Source: Candidatus Korobacter versatilis (GTDB lineage: Bacteria; Acidobacteriota; Terriglobia; Terriglobales; Acidobacteriaceae). Taken from it: a stretch of DNA of 64,000 nt. The position numbers and the translations under genes are program-made. This document shows, one piece after another, positions 1 to 8,342 of the stretch. The notes below the pieces were generated by a model. It was not told the DNA's origin, searched no databases, and saw only the letters and a program-made list of their open reading frames with translations. Numbering within the stretch: position 1 is the first letter of the stretch; every line of letters begins with the position of its first letter. The DNA is taken from positions 57,961 to 121,960 of the forward strand of contig JACPNR010000002.1 of NCBI GenBank assembly GCA_016185395.1, written 5' to 3'.

Positions 1-152
1 AGCGCCCCGCCAAAACGCTTCTTCGACTTCTTCGCCGCGCGCGCCACGCCACGGACCTTGCCGTCGGTCCGCGTGAGCAGCGTGACCAACAGGTCGGCCT
101 CGCGCAGCGGATAGCTGCGCAACACGATCGCCTCCGACTGCTTGATGGCCAT
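1..152 (-). CDS. recO: DNA repair protein RecO, N-terminal part (runs off the window)
   Basis: The minus strand reads ATG at 152 and encodes about 50 residues beginning [20 protein letters not shown] and continuing with [20 protein letters not shown] before leaving the window. This matches the OB-fold N-terminus of RecO, which loads RecA onto single-stranded DNA with RecR in recombinational repair. The rest of the gene lies to the left. It follows the YjbR-like gene on the same strand after 42 bases and may be co-transcribed with it. Identification rests on the N-terminal pattern only. Confidence 0.85.
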   Translation of the reverse strand, partial: MAIKQSEAIVLRSYPLREADLLVTLLTRTDGKVRGVARAAKKSKKRFGGA

Positions 153-194
153 GATGCAAAAAGGGCGTGCGAGCGAACTGCGATTGTAGCGGAG

Positions 195-635
195 CTATCT
201 GCGCTTGGAAAGGCGCGCTTTGGAGCGGGTTCTCGCCGCCGGTCGAACCGGACGCTTCGCCGCCCGCGGCTTGCCGGCGCCCGTGGAAAGCTCCGCCTGC
301 ACCTTCTTCGGCAGCGTGGCTTTCACCAGCTCGTACGAGCGTGCGATGCCCTGCTGCAGCTCGCGCCACGGAAGGGCGCTGTAGTCCTGGAGTGAGACCC
401 AGTGGTTCCGCGCCATGTAGGGCGCGGGGATCACGCCCTCGCGCTCGACCAGCTCGGCAAACTCCTCCGGGGTGGCCTTGATGGCGACCATGCTCCTATC
501 GCCGCGCGCGGGCTCGAGGTTCAGGACGCAGAACATCTTGCGTCCGATGAGGAAGCAGAGGTCGTGCCCCCACTTCACGTCTTCTTCGACGTGCGGCAAC
601 GTCTTGCAGTAACGACGGATGATCTCCAGGTCCAT
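195..635 (-). CDS. MmcQ/YjbR family DNA-binding protein
   Basis: 146 residues from the ATG at 635 (MDLEIIRRYCKTLPHVEEDV). The KWGHDLCFLIGRKMF and ARNHWVSLQD segments are hallmarks of the MmcQ/YjbR family, small CyaY-like-fold proteins thought to bind DNA; precise role unknown. The frame stays open to 977, but the upstream part reads through a repeat and out of frame over the ferredoxin gene, so 635 is the sensible start. Residues 115-146 form a very basic tail (KPRAAKRPVRPAARTRSKAR) not part of the core fold, probably for nucleic-acid contact. A CACGAAGG-type hairpin lies 15-71 bases upstream of the start, in the leader. Confidence 0.8.
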   Translation of the reverse strand: MDLEIIRRYCKTLPHVEEDVKWGHDLCFLIGRKMFCVLNLEPARGDRSMVAIKATPEEFAELVEREGVIPAPYMARNHWVSLQDYSALPWRELQQGIARSYELVKATLPKKVQAELSTGAGKPRAAKRPVRPAARTRSKARLSKRR

Positions 636-649
636 AAAGCCGTTAAGTT

Positions 650-706
650 CCACGAAGGAGAACGAGGAGAGATAAAGACAAAAGAAACCTTCGTGTACCT
701 TCGTGG
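650..706. repeat. CACGAAGG-type intergenic hairpin
   Basis: The left arm has CCACGAAGG at 650-658 followed by a degraded second unit; the right arm has CCTTCGTG at 688-695 and CCTTCGTGG at 698-706. The outer nine bases pair perfectly. It is the most degraded member of the octad-hairpin family seen elsewhere in the window and sits between yjbR and the ferredoxin gene. Confidence 0.7.
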
Positions 707-762
707 TTAAAAAGAACAAACGCGCAGCCGATAAGGGCTGCGCGTCGGAAAGCACAAAAGCG

Positions 763-1026
763 TTAGGTGCGGCCGAAGTATTCGGCGTTGCGCTGGGTGA
801 AGCTCTTCCACTTCTCCGGCAGGTCGTCGAGCGCGAAGATGGCGGAGACGGGGCAGACGGGCACGCACGCGCCGCAATCGATGCACTCCACCGGATCGAT
901 GTAGAGCATCTCTTCGGTGGCGTGGCGCGGGTCGTCCTTCTTGGGGTGAATGCAGTCCACCGGGCAGGCATCCACACACGCGGTGTCCTTGGTGCCGATG
1001 CAGGGTTCAGCGATCACATAAGCCAT
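763..1026 (-). CDS. Two-cluster bacterial ferredoxin (7Fe/8Fe type)
   Basis: 87 residues, ATG at 1026. The first cluster region is CIGTKDTACVDACPVDC (C9, C17, C21, C25) and the second is CIDCGACVPVCP. The C-x7-C-x3-CP spacing is that of FdxA-type ferredoxins such as Azotobacter FdI, which hold one [3Fe-4S] and one [4Fe-4S] cluster; the residue equivalent to the free Cys11 of FdI is Thr12 here, which fits a 7Fe protein. It is a small soluble electron carrier; its partner cannot be told from the neighbours. It appears monocistronic. Confidence 0.88.
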   Translation of the reverse strand: MAYVIAEPCIGTKDTACVDACPVDCIHPKKDDPRHATEEMLYIDPVECIDCGACVPVCPVSAIFALDDLPEKWKSFTQRNAEYFGRT

Positions 1027-1116
1027 GGTTTCGGTCTCTCGCTTCTGTCAGATAGATAATAACGTTGCTGCGGAACCGGATATTCTAACAAATCCGCCGT
1101 TCCTGACAAACCGCCA

Positions 1117-3150
1117 TTACGCCCCGACGAGTTCCTTCGCCTCCGCCGGCTGGTACTCCGTGATGTATCCCGCCACCGCACTGGCAGCCACCGTCAGCGG
1201 CGACGCCAGGTACATCTGTCCCGGCCCGGAGCGTCCCGGGAAATTGCGGTTCTGCGCGCTGATCACGATCTGGTCGGGACGCGTCGATACTCCCGGCCCC
1301 GCGTTGATGCACGCGCCGCAACTCGGCTCGATCACGATTGCGCCCGCCTTCTGGAAGGTCTCCAGATAGCCCTTGCTGATGGCGTAATTGCGCGTTTCCT
1401 GTGAGCCGAACTGGATGTAGAACTTGGTGGACTCGGCCACGCGCTTGCCCTGCTTCAGAGCGTCCTCCAGCACGCGCGCGTACATGTCCATGTCTTCATT
1501 CTTGCCCGCGGTGCAGGTGCCGCCGTAGGCGATCTCGACCGGGACGGGCGTGTGCAGCTCGCGCACCGGCTTCCCGTTCCCCGGGTCCCCCGGCGTCGCG
1601 ACCATGGGACGGATGTCGTCGGCGTTGAGGTCGATGACGTGCGCGTACTCCGCGCCGGGGTCGCTCGTCAGTCCATCCAGCATCTTCGAGACTTGCGCGC
1701 GGTCCATGCCGCGCCGCTCGACCAGGAAGTCAATCACCTTCTTGTCCGGCGCCACGATCCCAGTAAAGCCGCCGATCTCTGCCGCCATATTCGTCATCGT
1801 GGCGCGCTCGTCGACGCTGAGCGATTCGAGCGCTTCGCCGCCGTACTCCATCACTTTCGCGAGCGCCTTGCCGCTGCGGATGTAGTCCATTGCCAACAGC
1901 ACCAGGATGATGTCCTTCGCCGTCACGTTCGGCTTCAGTTTCCCGCGGACGTTCACCTTCACCGACTCCGGCACTTTCACGCGAACGTCTTTGGTGATCC
2001 ACGAATTGAAGACGTCCGTGGTGCCGATGCCGAACGCGACGCATCCCACCGCGCCGACGTGTGGCGTGTGCGAATCCGAACCAACGTTCAGCTGGCCCGG
2101 CAGCGCGTAGCTTTCCGTGATCACGGAATGGCAGATGCCCTCCGAACCTTTGCGGTCGGTGAGTTCGCCGTGCAGCTTGATGCCCTGCTTCTTCGCAAAA
2201 TCGCCCTGCTTCAGCTTGAGCTGGCCGGCGAGGTCGAGCAGCCCCATCTTCTTCTTCTCTTCCGAGATGACCTCATCGAGGAAAGTCAGGTGGTCGCGGA
2301 AGAACAGGATGGTCGCGGGATCGTTGACCTTGGCATCCTTGCCGACGTAGTGCTCAAAGAAGATGGCCGCCATCGGCGTGACGTATTCGTGGGAGAAACG
2401 AAGATCGGTGCGCGCGAAGCCCGTGTCGCCCGGCTTGACCGCCGGCACGCCCGGCGTTCCCTGCTCGTTGATCATGTGGCGCGCGAAGACCTTCTCCGCG
2501 ATCGTCAGGGGACGCTTAGCCGTCTTGATGGGCGGCAGGAACACTTTCTTTTGCAGCCGCGCGACGTTGAACGGGAACAAGCCGCCGTGCTCGATGACCT
2601 GCCGCGTGATGTCGTCTTCGCCCTCGGTGAACTTCGCGAGCGGGACTTCCTCGCCCCCGCGGACTTTATCGATGAGCGAAAAATCGGTGGAGGTAAGCAC
2701 GCCCAGGTTCTGGCAGTTCTGCTTGTAGATGCGCTCGATGTTTTCCGCGATCACCAGCTTGATGCCGGCGGACATCTCCGCATACGGAGACTGTTCGCGG
2801 CTCGAACCTTTCCCGCGACGCTTCCCGCTGACGGCCGCGACAAAGCCGCCGCGTTTCACGTCCCCGCGTCCGATGGGCGTCTCGCTGCCGCATTTCAGGC
2901 CGAGATACGGGATCTCGCCTAGCGTCTGGTCAAAGTAAAAGCAGTAGTGCGCGGGCGTGATCTCGTCGGTCGAGATGTCGTCGCGCAGCTTGGGATTGTT
3001 CGCCGGATTCTTCGTGTCCCAGGGCAGGTCCTCGCCTGCAAGCTGCCGCTTGATGAGCGCCGGGTCTTCGGTGAGGAACAGGATGCGTCCCGCGAACTTC
3101 ACGCGGTCAGGACGCTTCTGGATCTCACGGGTAAGCAGGCTGGTGTCCAC
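1117..3150 (-). CDS. Aconitase/isopropylmalate dehydratase family hydratase, swivel domain first
   Basis: 677 residues, ATG at 3150. The C-terminal two thirds carry the aconitase catalytic signature: GSDSHTPHVGAVGC, GGTCTAGKNEDM (first cluster Cys) and PSCGACINAGPGV (the other two), the ligands for the labile [4Fe-4S] cluster. The first ~150 residues (GRGDVKRGGFVAAVSG, GKGSSREQSPYAEMSAG) are the small swivel domain, which follows the catalytic domain in ordinary aconitase. It should catalyse a reversible dehydration-hydration of a tricarboxylic or 2-hydroxy acid; the substrate (citrate, isopropylmalate or other) cannot be decided from the sequence. Confidence 0.8.
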   Translation of the reverse strand: MDTSLLTREIQKRPDRVKFAGRILFLTEDPALIKRQLAGEDLPWDTKNPANNPKLRDDISTDEITPAHYCFYFDQTLGEIPYLGLKCGSETPIGRGDVKRGGFVAAVSGKRRGKGSSREQSPYAEMSAGIKLVIAENIERIYKQNCQNLGVLTSTDFSLIDKVRGGEEVPLAKFTEGEDDITRQVIEHGGLFPFNVARLQKKVFLPPIKTAKRPLTIAEKVFARHMINEQGTPGVPAVKPGDTGFARTDLRFSHEYVTPMAAIFFEHYVGKDAKVNDPATILFFRDHLTFLDEVISEEKKKMGLLDLAGQLKLKQGDFAKKQGIKLHGELTDRKGSEGICHSVITESYALPGQLNVGSDSHTPHVGAVGCVAFGIGTTDVFNSWITKDVRVKVPESVKVNVRGKLKPNVTAKDIILVLLAMDYIRSGKALAKVMEYGGEALESLSVDERATMTNMAAEIGGFTGIVAPDKKVIDFLVERRGMDRAQVSKMLDGLTSDPGAEYAHVIDLNADDIRPMVATPGDPGNGKPVRELHTPVPVEIAYGGTCTAGKNEDMDMYARVLEDALKQGKRVAESTKFYIQFGSQETRNYAISKGYLETFQKAGAIVIEPSCGACINAGPGVSTRPDQIVISAQNRNFPGRSGPGQMYLASPLTVAASAVAGYITEYQPAEAKELVGA

Positions 3151-3256
3151 ACAATGAGTTTACCAAACGCTCGGGAAACATGCGGATCGGCCGGATGTCA
3201 GCTATCTTAGATTCCGCGGCCCAGATTTCGCAGCCCAGATTTCGCGGCACTCCACC

Positions 3257-4696
3257 ATGGCGCAATGCAAACGATGCGGTAACCGGTTCTCGGCGCTCTC
3301 GTTTCGCGGCTTCCGGGACATCTGCCCGGAATGCGAGAAGCAGATGGCGCCGTACCGCGCCCAGGCCGCAGCGATCCCCTCCTACGAGCCGCAGGCCCCG
3401 GCCGTCACCGTGACGCTGCTGGCGCTGAATATCGCGTACTTCATGGTGATGGTGCTGAACGGCGTCTCGCCGAGCGAGCCTCAAGGCGCGCAGATCCTGC
3501 GTTGGGGAAGCGACTTCGGCCCGCTGACGCTCGGCCCCGAACCGTGGCGCCTGGTGACGTGCATGTTCGTCCACATCGGGTTCATCCACCTGCTGGTCAA
3601 CATGTGGAGCCTGTGGGTCCTGGGCAGCGTTGGGGAAAGGCTCTTCGGACGCTCGGCGTTCCTGTTGCTTTATCTCTCCGCCGGCGTCACCGGCGAATAC
3701 CTCAGCCTGCTGTGGAGCCCGGTACGGAATAGCGCAGGCGCCTCCGGCGCGATCTTTGGGATCGCGGGCGCGCTCCTCGTGGGCTTCAAGTTCGGGAACC
3801 TGGGGCTGCATCCTGCCGTCGTCAAGCAAACGCTCCGCAGTCTGGCCCTGGTCGTTTTCTACAACCTGGCTTTCGGACTGTTCGGCAACCTCAACAACAT
3901 GGCGCATCTCGGCGGACTCGCTGGCGGCGTGGCCATCGGCTACGCGTTCACGCGTTTCTTCCCTGCCGGCTCGCAGCGTTACGAGCGCGCCTTCCTCGGG
4001 GTGCTCGCCGTCGTGCTGGTCGCGTTGGTGGGCGGATACTTTGGCTTGCGGCAGCTCAAGGCGGCGCAGCTCGGCTACGGCCAGGCGCAACTCGCGCTCG
4101 AGCACGACGACTGCAAGACCGCCCTCGCGCCGCTCGAGCGTTCGGTCGCCGCCGACCCGAAGGACGCCGCGGCGCACCAGGCACTTGCCTATTGTTACGA
4201 GCAGACCGCCCGCGGCGAGGAAGCCGTCCGCGAGTTCGAGCGTGCGGTGGCCCTCGAACCGCGCGACAACTTCTCCTGGAACCATCTTGGGTGGGCTTAC
4301 CTGGAACGCAAGCAACTGGAGAGATCCGAAGCCGCGTTCCGCTCCGCCTTGCGGCAGGACGCTCGCGACGCCAACTCACAACGCGGTCTCGGCTACGCGC
4401 TCCTCACGAAGGGAGACCCTGACGGAGCACTCGCGGAAATGAAGGCCGCAGTCGAGAACGCGCCGGAAGACACGAACAACCTGAAGGGGCTGGCCTCCGT
4501 GCAATACCAGAAAAAACTCTACGCCGACGAGGTCAAGACGCTTCAGCGCCTGCTGCAGCTCGCGCCCGACGATGCGGCGGCGCACGCGCATCTCGCTGAC
4601 GCCTATGAAAAGCTCGGAGACACCGCCGGCGCGGCGCGCGAACGCGACGCCGCGAAGAAGCTGACCGCAGGACAACCGCAGGCTGCGCCGCCCTAA
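3257..4696 (+). CDS. Rhomboid-family intramembrane serine protease with zinc ribbon and TPR tail
   Basis: 479 residues in three parts. Residues 1-28 hold two CxxC pairs (C4/C7, C23/C26), a zinc-ribbon-like knuckle. Residues ~48-265 are the rhomboid membrane domain with HIGFIHLLVNMWSLW (H111, N115), the catalytic GASGAIFG (Ser163) and the second catalytic residue His217 in NNMAHLGG. Residues ~275-470 are at least five TPR-like repeats, probably cytoplasmic. Rhomboids cleave transmembrane helices of substrates within the bilayer; the TPR tail likely recruits partners. It is transcribed away from the aconitase-like gene and convergent with the response regulator, overlapping its stop by four bases. 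Confidence 0.85.
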   Translation: MAQCKRCGNRFSALSFRGFRDICPECEKQMAPYRAQAAAIPSYEPQAPAVTVTLLALNIAYFMVMVLNGVSPSEPQGAQILRWGSDFGPLTLGPEPWRLVTCMFVHIGFIHLLVNMWSLWVLGSVGERLFGRSAFLLLYLSAGVTGEYLSLLWSPVRNSAGASGAIFGIAGALLVGFKFGNLGLHPAVVKQTLRSLALVVFYNLAFGLFGNLNNMAHLGGLAGGVAIGYAFTRFFPAGSQRYERAFLGVLAVVLVALVGGYFGLRQLKAAQLGYGQAQLALEHDDCKTALAPLERSVAADPKDAAAHQALAYCYEQTARGEEAVREFERAVALEPRDNFSWNHLGWAYLERKQLERSEAAFRSALRQDARDANSQRGLGYALLTKGDPDGALAEMKAAVENAPEDTNNLKGLASVQYQKKLYADEVKTLQRLLQLAPDDAAAHAHLADAYEKLGDTAGAARERDAAKKLTAGQPQAAPP

Positions 4697-5166
4697 CGCG
4701 TCTTCTGCGACGAACCGCCCGGAGCCCCCGTCGCGTTCACCCGCGAAAGCTGGCCGTCACCATGCGCCGTTCCCGGCGCGGTGAACCCCATGTGCTTCAC
4801 GCCGCTATCGTCGATGAGCCGGCGGAGCGTGGCCTCGATCTCTTCGAAATCCAACGGCTTCTTGAAGAATGCGTCCGCGCCCATCTCGAGCACGCGGTCG
4901 CCCATGTCGCTCTCGATGGTGCCGGTGAGGACCACGATGGGCACCGTGCTCGTGCGGTTCGACGACCGCAAACGGCGCAGCACTTCGATACCCGTGCCGC
5001 CGGGCATGCCCAGGTCGAGCAGCACGGCTGCGGGAATGACCTTCATCGCCAGCATGACCGCCTGCATGGCGTCGAACGCGACCACCGTCTTGTAGCCCAG
5101 CTTGCGCAGCCGCGCGGAAAGAAGGTTGGCAAGTACTTGATCGTCGTCGGCAATCAGGATGTCCAT
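4693..5166 (-). CDS. Stand-alone response regulator (CheY-like receiver)
   Basis: 157 residues, ATG at 5166. A single receiver domain: acidic pair D7/D8, phosphoacceptor D51 in VLLDLGMPGG, Thr81 in VLTGT and Lys103 in FFKKP. There is no output domain; residues ~120-157 are a Gly/Thr/Ser-rich tail. It should relay phosphate by protein contact from an unlinked histidine kinase. No kinase is adjacent. Confidence 0.88.
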   Translation of the reverse strand: MDILIADDDQVLANLLSARLRKLGYKTVVAFDAMQAVMLAMKVIPAAVLLDLGMPGGTGIEVLRRLRSSNRTSTVPIVVLTGTIESDMGDRVLEMGADAFFKKPLDFEEIEATLRRLIDDSGVKHMGFTAPGTAHGDGQLSRVNATGAPGGSSQKTR

Positions 5167-5306
5167 GTCTCGACTCTAGGTCACCCCAGACCTGCTCCAG
5201 CGGAAAACGCCAGGTTCACATCGCCTTCGGTCCCGATTCGGGAACGGGCTGGGCGGGGCGCTGCCGACTTCCTCTCGTAGCGGCTCGCCCGCGGGAATAG
5301 CGCGCT

Positions 5307-5390
5307 TCAACCGGTCCTCCGGCGGCGGCAGCGGCTGGCCATGAGCGCGAACGTCAGCACGGGTGAGAGACGGCGCAGCGTCGTTCTCAT
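5307..5390 (-). CDS. Possible tiny peptide coupled to the upstream gene
   Basis: A 27-codon frame starts at an ATG overlapping the stop of the upstream exported protein (ATGA). It encodes MRTTLRRLSPVLTFALMASR then an arginine-rich end, resembling a short basic-hydrophobic signal segment. It may be a real leader peptide, a decayed gene start, or chance. Between its stop and the response-regulator start (5167-5306) I see no further gene. Confidence 0.2.
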   Translation of the reverse strand: MRTTLRRLSPVLTFALMASRCRRRRTG

Positions 5391-5968
5391 TCGCGCATGT
5401 CCGGCGGGCTTTCGCGGACGGCGGTGTTCACGCGCTGCGCGATGCGGTCCATCACCTGCATGACCGTGGGTTCCTCGACCATGTTCTCCCGCGTGCTTAT
5501 CTCCAGCTGCATCACCGGCGAAAGGCTGCCCGGGCGCAGCAGCGAGAAGCTCACCCGCGCGAACGTCTGCGCCTCGTGCACACTGGCCGACCTGGGCGCC
5601 AGGCCATTATCTTCCGCCGCCTCGCGCGTGTTCCTGAAGTCGGCAGCATCACGCAGCTCGGCGATGGTCGTGTACAGCAGGTAGTCGCAGCGCCGGTCCC
5701 GCGCTGCACCTTCCGCCGTGGCGGGCGAATCCCCACTCATCGGAAGGGCCTCGATGGCGCGCTTGTCCGCGGCTTTCTTTGGCGCCTTGCTGTGGTTGAG
5801 TTCCTTCATCAGTCGCTCGCGCTGCATCGCGAGGCTCACGGGGCGCTTCGCCGCGTTGCGTATCTCGGCCACGCACACGCGGATCTTCGGGGCCTCGTCC
5901 TTTTCCTGGGCCCACGTCGCGGTCGCGAAGCCGCTGACCAACAACAGCAGCACGGCGATGCGTCTCAT
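5387..5968 (-). CDS. Hypothetical exported protein
   Basis: 193 residues, ATG at 5968. Residues 1-20 form a clear signal peptide (MRRIAVLLLLVSGFATATWA). The mature part contains KIRVCVAEIRNA and CDYLLYTTIAELRDA, reminiscent of proteins that compute a sum over named family members, but I cannot assign a family. It lies directly downstream of the inositol phosphatase gene on the same strand (21 bases), so the two may be co-transcribed. Function unknown; likely periplasmic. Confidence 0.65.
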   Translation of the reverse strand: MRRIAVLLLLVSGFATATWAQEKDEAPKIRVCVAEIRNAAKRPVSLAMQRERLMKELNHSKAPKKAADKRAIEALPMSGDSPATAEGAARDRRCDYLLYTTIAELRDAADFRNTREAAEDNGLAPRSASVHEAQTFARVSFSLLRPGSLSPVMQLEISTRENMVEEPTVMQVMDRIAQRVNTAVRESPPDMRE

Positions 5969-5989
5969 GGTTCCTCCTGCTGGGTTCCC

Positions 5990-6829
5990 CTACTTCGGCG
6001 CCTTGCGCGCGGCGGCGTATTCGACCGCGTCGGGCACGCCTTCCACGCGGCCCTCGAAGATGGCGCGGAACTCGGCGAGCAGCGCCGGATGCAACTCAGC
6101 ATTAGACGCGCAGACCTCGCGGCTGGAGATGTCAAAAGCGCCGCCGTTGAAATCCGTCACCCGGCCTCCGGCCTCTTCGACTAGCAGGACGCCGGCGGCG
6201 GTGTCCCAGGGATTGAGGTTGAACTCCCAGAAGCCGTCCACGCGTCCGCTGGCCACGTTGGCGAGATCGAGCGCGGCGGAGCCGGCGCGCCGCACGCCGT
6301 GCGTCCGCAGCGTGATCTGGTGATAGAAGTGGATGTTCGGATTCTTGTGCCGCTTGTGGCTGGGGAAACCGGTCGCGACCAGCGCCTCGCTCAGCTTCGC
6401 CGTCTTCGATACCGAGATGCGAGCGCCGTTGAGCGTGGCGCCGCTTCCCTTCGCGGCGGCGAACAGTTCGTCGCGCGTGGGATCGTAGAGCACTCCGGCA
6501 ATGCGCTGCCGCTTGTGTTCGAGCGCGATGGAGACGCAGAAGACGGGGAAACCGTGCGCGAAGTTCGTCGTGCCATCGAGCGGGTCGATGTACCACTTGT
6601 AGTCCGCGCCGGTCTCGCTGCGCGTGCCTTCTTCGCCGAGGATGTCATGTTTGGGATAGCGCTCGCGGATGCGTCCCACGATCAGCGTCTCGGACTCGCG
6701 GTCGGCGACGGTGACCAGGTCCACGTCGCCCTTGTACTCGATCTTCACGCGCGCCTTGAAGTGGCGCAGCAGCAGCGCGCCGGCCTCGCGCGCCGTCTGT
6801 TCGATGAATGGAAGGAAGTCGCTGGACAT
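5990..6829 (-). CDS. Inositol monophosphatase family protein
   Basis: 279 residues, ATG at 6829. It has the metal-dependent phosphatase signatures: GEEG at ~69-72, DPLDGTTNFAHGFP near residues 85-98 and WDTAAGVLLVEEAGG near 205-219. This is the SuhB/IMPase family, which removes phosphate from inositol-1-phosphate and related sugar phosphates; SuhB homologues also affect rRNA transcription. No pathway partner is adjacent, so substrate is open. Confidence 0.88.
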   Translation of the reverse strand: MSSDFLPFIEQTAREAGALLLRHFKARVKIEYKGDVDLVTVADRESETLIVGRIRERYPKHDILGEEGTRSETGADYKWYIDPLDGTTNFAHGFPVFCVSIALEHKRQRIAGVLYDPTRDELFAAAKGSGATLNGARISVSKTAKLSEALVATGFPSHKRHKNPNIHFYHQITLRTHGVRRAGSAALDLANVASGRVDGFWEFNLNPWDTAAGVLLVEEAGGRVTDFNGGAFDISSREVCASNAELHPALLAEFRAIFEGRVEGVPDAVEYAAARKAPK

Positions 6830-6863
6830 GCGGGAGACAGTCTAGAACAGCGCCGGCTGTGAA

Positions 6864-6925
6864 GGACTGCCGAATTGCCGGCCTTGGATTCCGCAGTTCG
6901 GCAGTTCCGCAGTTCGGCAATCGGC
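6864..6925. repeat. Octad repeat (GCAGTTCG/C) with inverted arm
   Basis: The right side has GCAGTTCG, GCAGTTCC, GCAGTTCG and GCAATCGG in register every 8 bases from 6893. The left side (6864-6883) contains the complementary CTGCCGAA and TTGCCGG units. It fills the gap between the inositol phosphatase and hfq-like genes. Confidence 0.6.
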
Positions 6926-6931
6926 GGGACT

Positions 6932-7210
6932 CTACCGCCTCCGGCCGGTGTCCTCGGAGACGTACATGATGTCGTGTTTGAATATGAACAGGTTCGGCTG
7001 GCCGTCGCGCGTCAAGCGGATCATCCGCTGGTCGTAGTACTCGATCCAGCCGCGGACCACTTCCCCATCGAGCAGCTTGATGGCGACCGGCGTCTGCTTC
7101 TCGCCCAGCGCTTTCAGGTACTGCGCTTCCTGGCCGGTCTCGTCCGGCGGCGGCAGCTTCGCCTTGTTGAGGTGGCGCGAGCTCAGCGGGTTCGGGGTGC
7201 GGAATGACAT
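6932..7210 (-). CDS. hfq: Hfq-like RNA chaperone (Sm fold)
   Basis: 92 residues, ATG at 7210. After a ~30-residue polar N-terminus comes an Sm-like domain: QYLKALGEKQTPVAIKLLDG (Sm1) with the Hfq-like QxxYLxxL start, GWIEYYDQRMIRLTRDGQ, and IFKHDIMYVSED corresponding to the Sm2 YKHAI/V segment of Hfq. Hfq hexamers anneal small RNAs to mRNAs. The N-terminal extension and the KHD rather than KHA end are divergent. It is downstream of the VWFA gene by 69 bases. Confidence 0.82.
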   Translation of the reverse strand: MSFRTPNPLSSRHLNKAKLPPPDETGQEAQYLKALGEKQTPVAIKLLDGEVVRGWIEYYDQRMIRLTRDGQPNLFIFKHDIMYVSEDTGRRR

Positions 7211-7279
7211 GGCCGCATTCTATCGCGCTTTGCGCCATCTAGCGACGGCCTTTGCAACCGCCGCTTCGCGCCCCTGGTC

Positions 7280-8293
7280 CTAACGCCGGGCCGTGTAGTA
7301 CCCCGTCCGGTGCCGCGCGACGTAGCCCGAGAGTTCCCCGGCCGTGGCGTCCGGCGCGGGGACGAGCGTGACTTCGAGCCGCCGGTAGTCGCCCTCCGTC
7401 TCGCGCGCCTTCGGGTAGTAGCCGAGCAGATATTGTGTGCGTAGCTGGTCACTGATCTGCTGGAAGACCTTGTCCAACTCGGGGAACGACTTGGCGTAGT
7501 AGTACTTGCCGCCGGTGTCGTTCGAGAACTGGATGAGCGCGTGCTCGCCGCCGGTGTTGCGTCCCGCGCTCGATTCGATGGGGACGATGATGATGGAATA
7601 AACGATCGCCTCCGACTGCTGCGCCGCGCGCAGCGCTTCCTGAAAGTTCACCTGGCTTATGGTGTCGCCGCCGTCGGTGATGACCACCAGCACCTTGCGT
7701 CCCTCGCGTTTTTCGAGCGCCTGGCTGCCGAGATAGATGGCGTCGAACAGGGCCGTCGCCGAGCCCACGCGCACGCGGTCGATGCCCCGGTCGATGGTCT
7801 GCAGGTTGGAAGTGAAGTGGACGAGCTCGTCCACCTGCTCGGCGAACTGGTAGAGCGAGAGCGCGTCCTGCCGGCGCATGATCTCGTGAATGAACCGTCG
7901 CGCCGATTCCAGCTCCAGCTTCAGGTTGGTGCGCGTCGAGAGGCTCGAGTCGATGGCCAGAACGATGGAGAGCGGCAGCTCCGACTCGCGCGCGAACACG
8001 CGCACGTCCTGCGGCACGCCGTCTTCGCTGAGCTTGAAATTCTCCTTCACCAGCCCGCCCACCGGCGCGCCGCGCGGATCCACCACCGTCACGTACACGT
8101 TGACCAGCTTCACGTTGACCTTGAACGTGGGCTGCTCTTCGGATTTGCCTTTTTGTTCTTCCGTCTTCTGGGTATAGACAGCCGGCGCGTTGCGCTGGTT
8201 CCCCTGGCCTTGGGTGTTGTCCTGCGCGGAGGCCGCGAGCGCGAGCGTAAGCATGGCGATGCCAGCAGCGACGGACTTGCGAACGCTATTCAT
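7280..8293 (-). CDS. Secreted VWFA-domain protein (acidobacterial VWFA-related type)
   Basis: 337 residues, ATG at 8293, signal peptide in residues 1-23 (ending ALAASA). Residues ~60-85 hold VNVKLVNVYVTVVDPRGAPV and NFKLSEDGVPQDV, the conserved preamble of the acidobacterial VWFA-related family. The A domain follows with an intact metal-ion-dependent adhesion site (AIDSSLSTRTN, DxSxS). Such proteins are abundant in Acidobacteriota; their ligands are unknown. Probably periplasmic or surface-exposed. Confidence 0.85.
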   Translation of the reverse strand: MNSVRKSVAAGIAMLTLALAASAQDNTQGQGNQRNAPAVYTQKTEEQKGKSEEQPTFKVNVKLVNVYVTVVDPRGAPVGGLVKENFKLSEDGVPQDVRVFARESELPLSIVLAIDSSLSTRTNLKLELESARRFIHEIMRRQDALSLYQFAEQVDELVHFTSNLQTIDRGIDRVRVGSATALFDAIYLGSQALEKREGRKVLVVITDGGDTISQVNFQEALRAAQQSEAIVYSIIIVPIESSAGRNTGGEHALIQFSNDTGGKYYYAKSFPELDKVFQQISDQLRTQYLLGYYPKARETEGDYRRLEVTLVPAPDATAGELSGYVARHRTGYYTARR

Positions 8294-8342
8294 TGAGAGT
8301 TGCCGATTAGATGCACGCGGAGGCCCGTCCTGCGATTCGTCC

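Noticed and set aside
1552..2922. A 456-codon plus-strand frame over the aconitase-like gene
   Set aside because: Composition (HRRDV-, DEL-rich) and complete overlap with a well-supported gene mark it as a codon-bias shadow.
5167..5306. A tRNA or small RNA in the gap before the response regulator
   Set aside because: No cloverleaf or terminator-like hairpin with a T-run could be found by eye.
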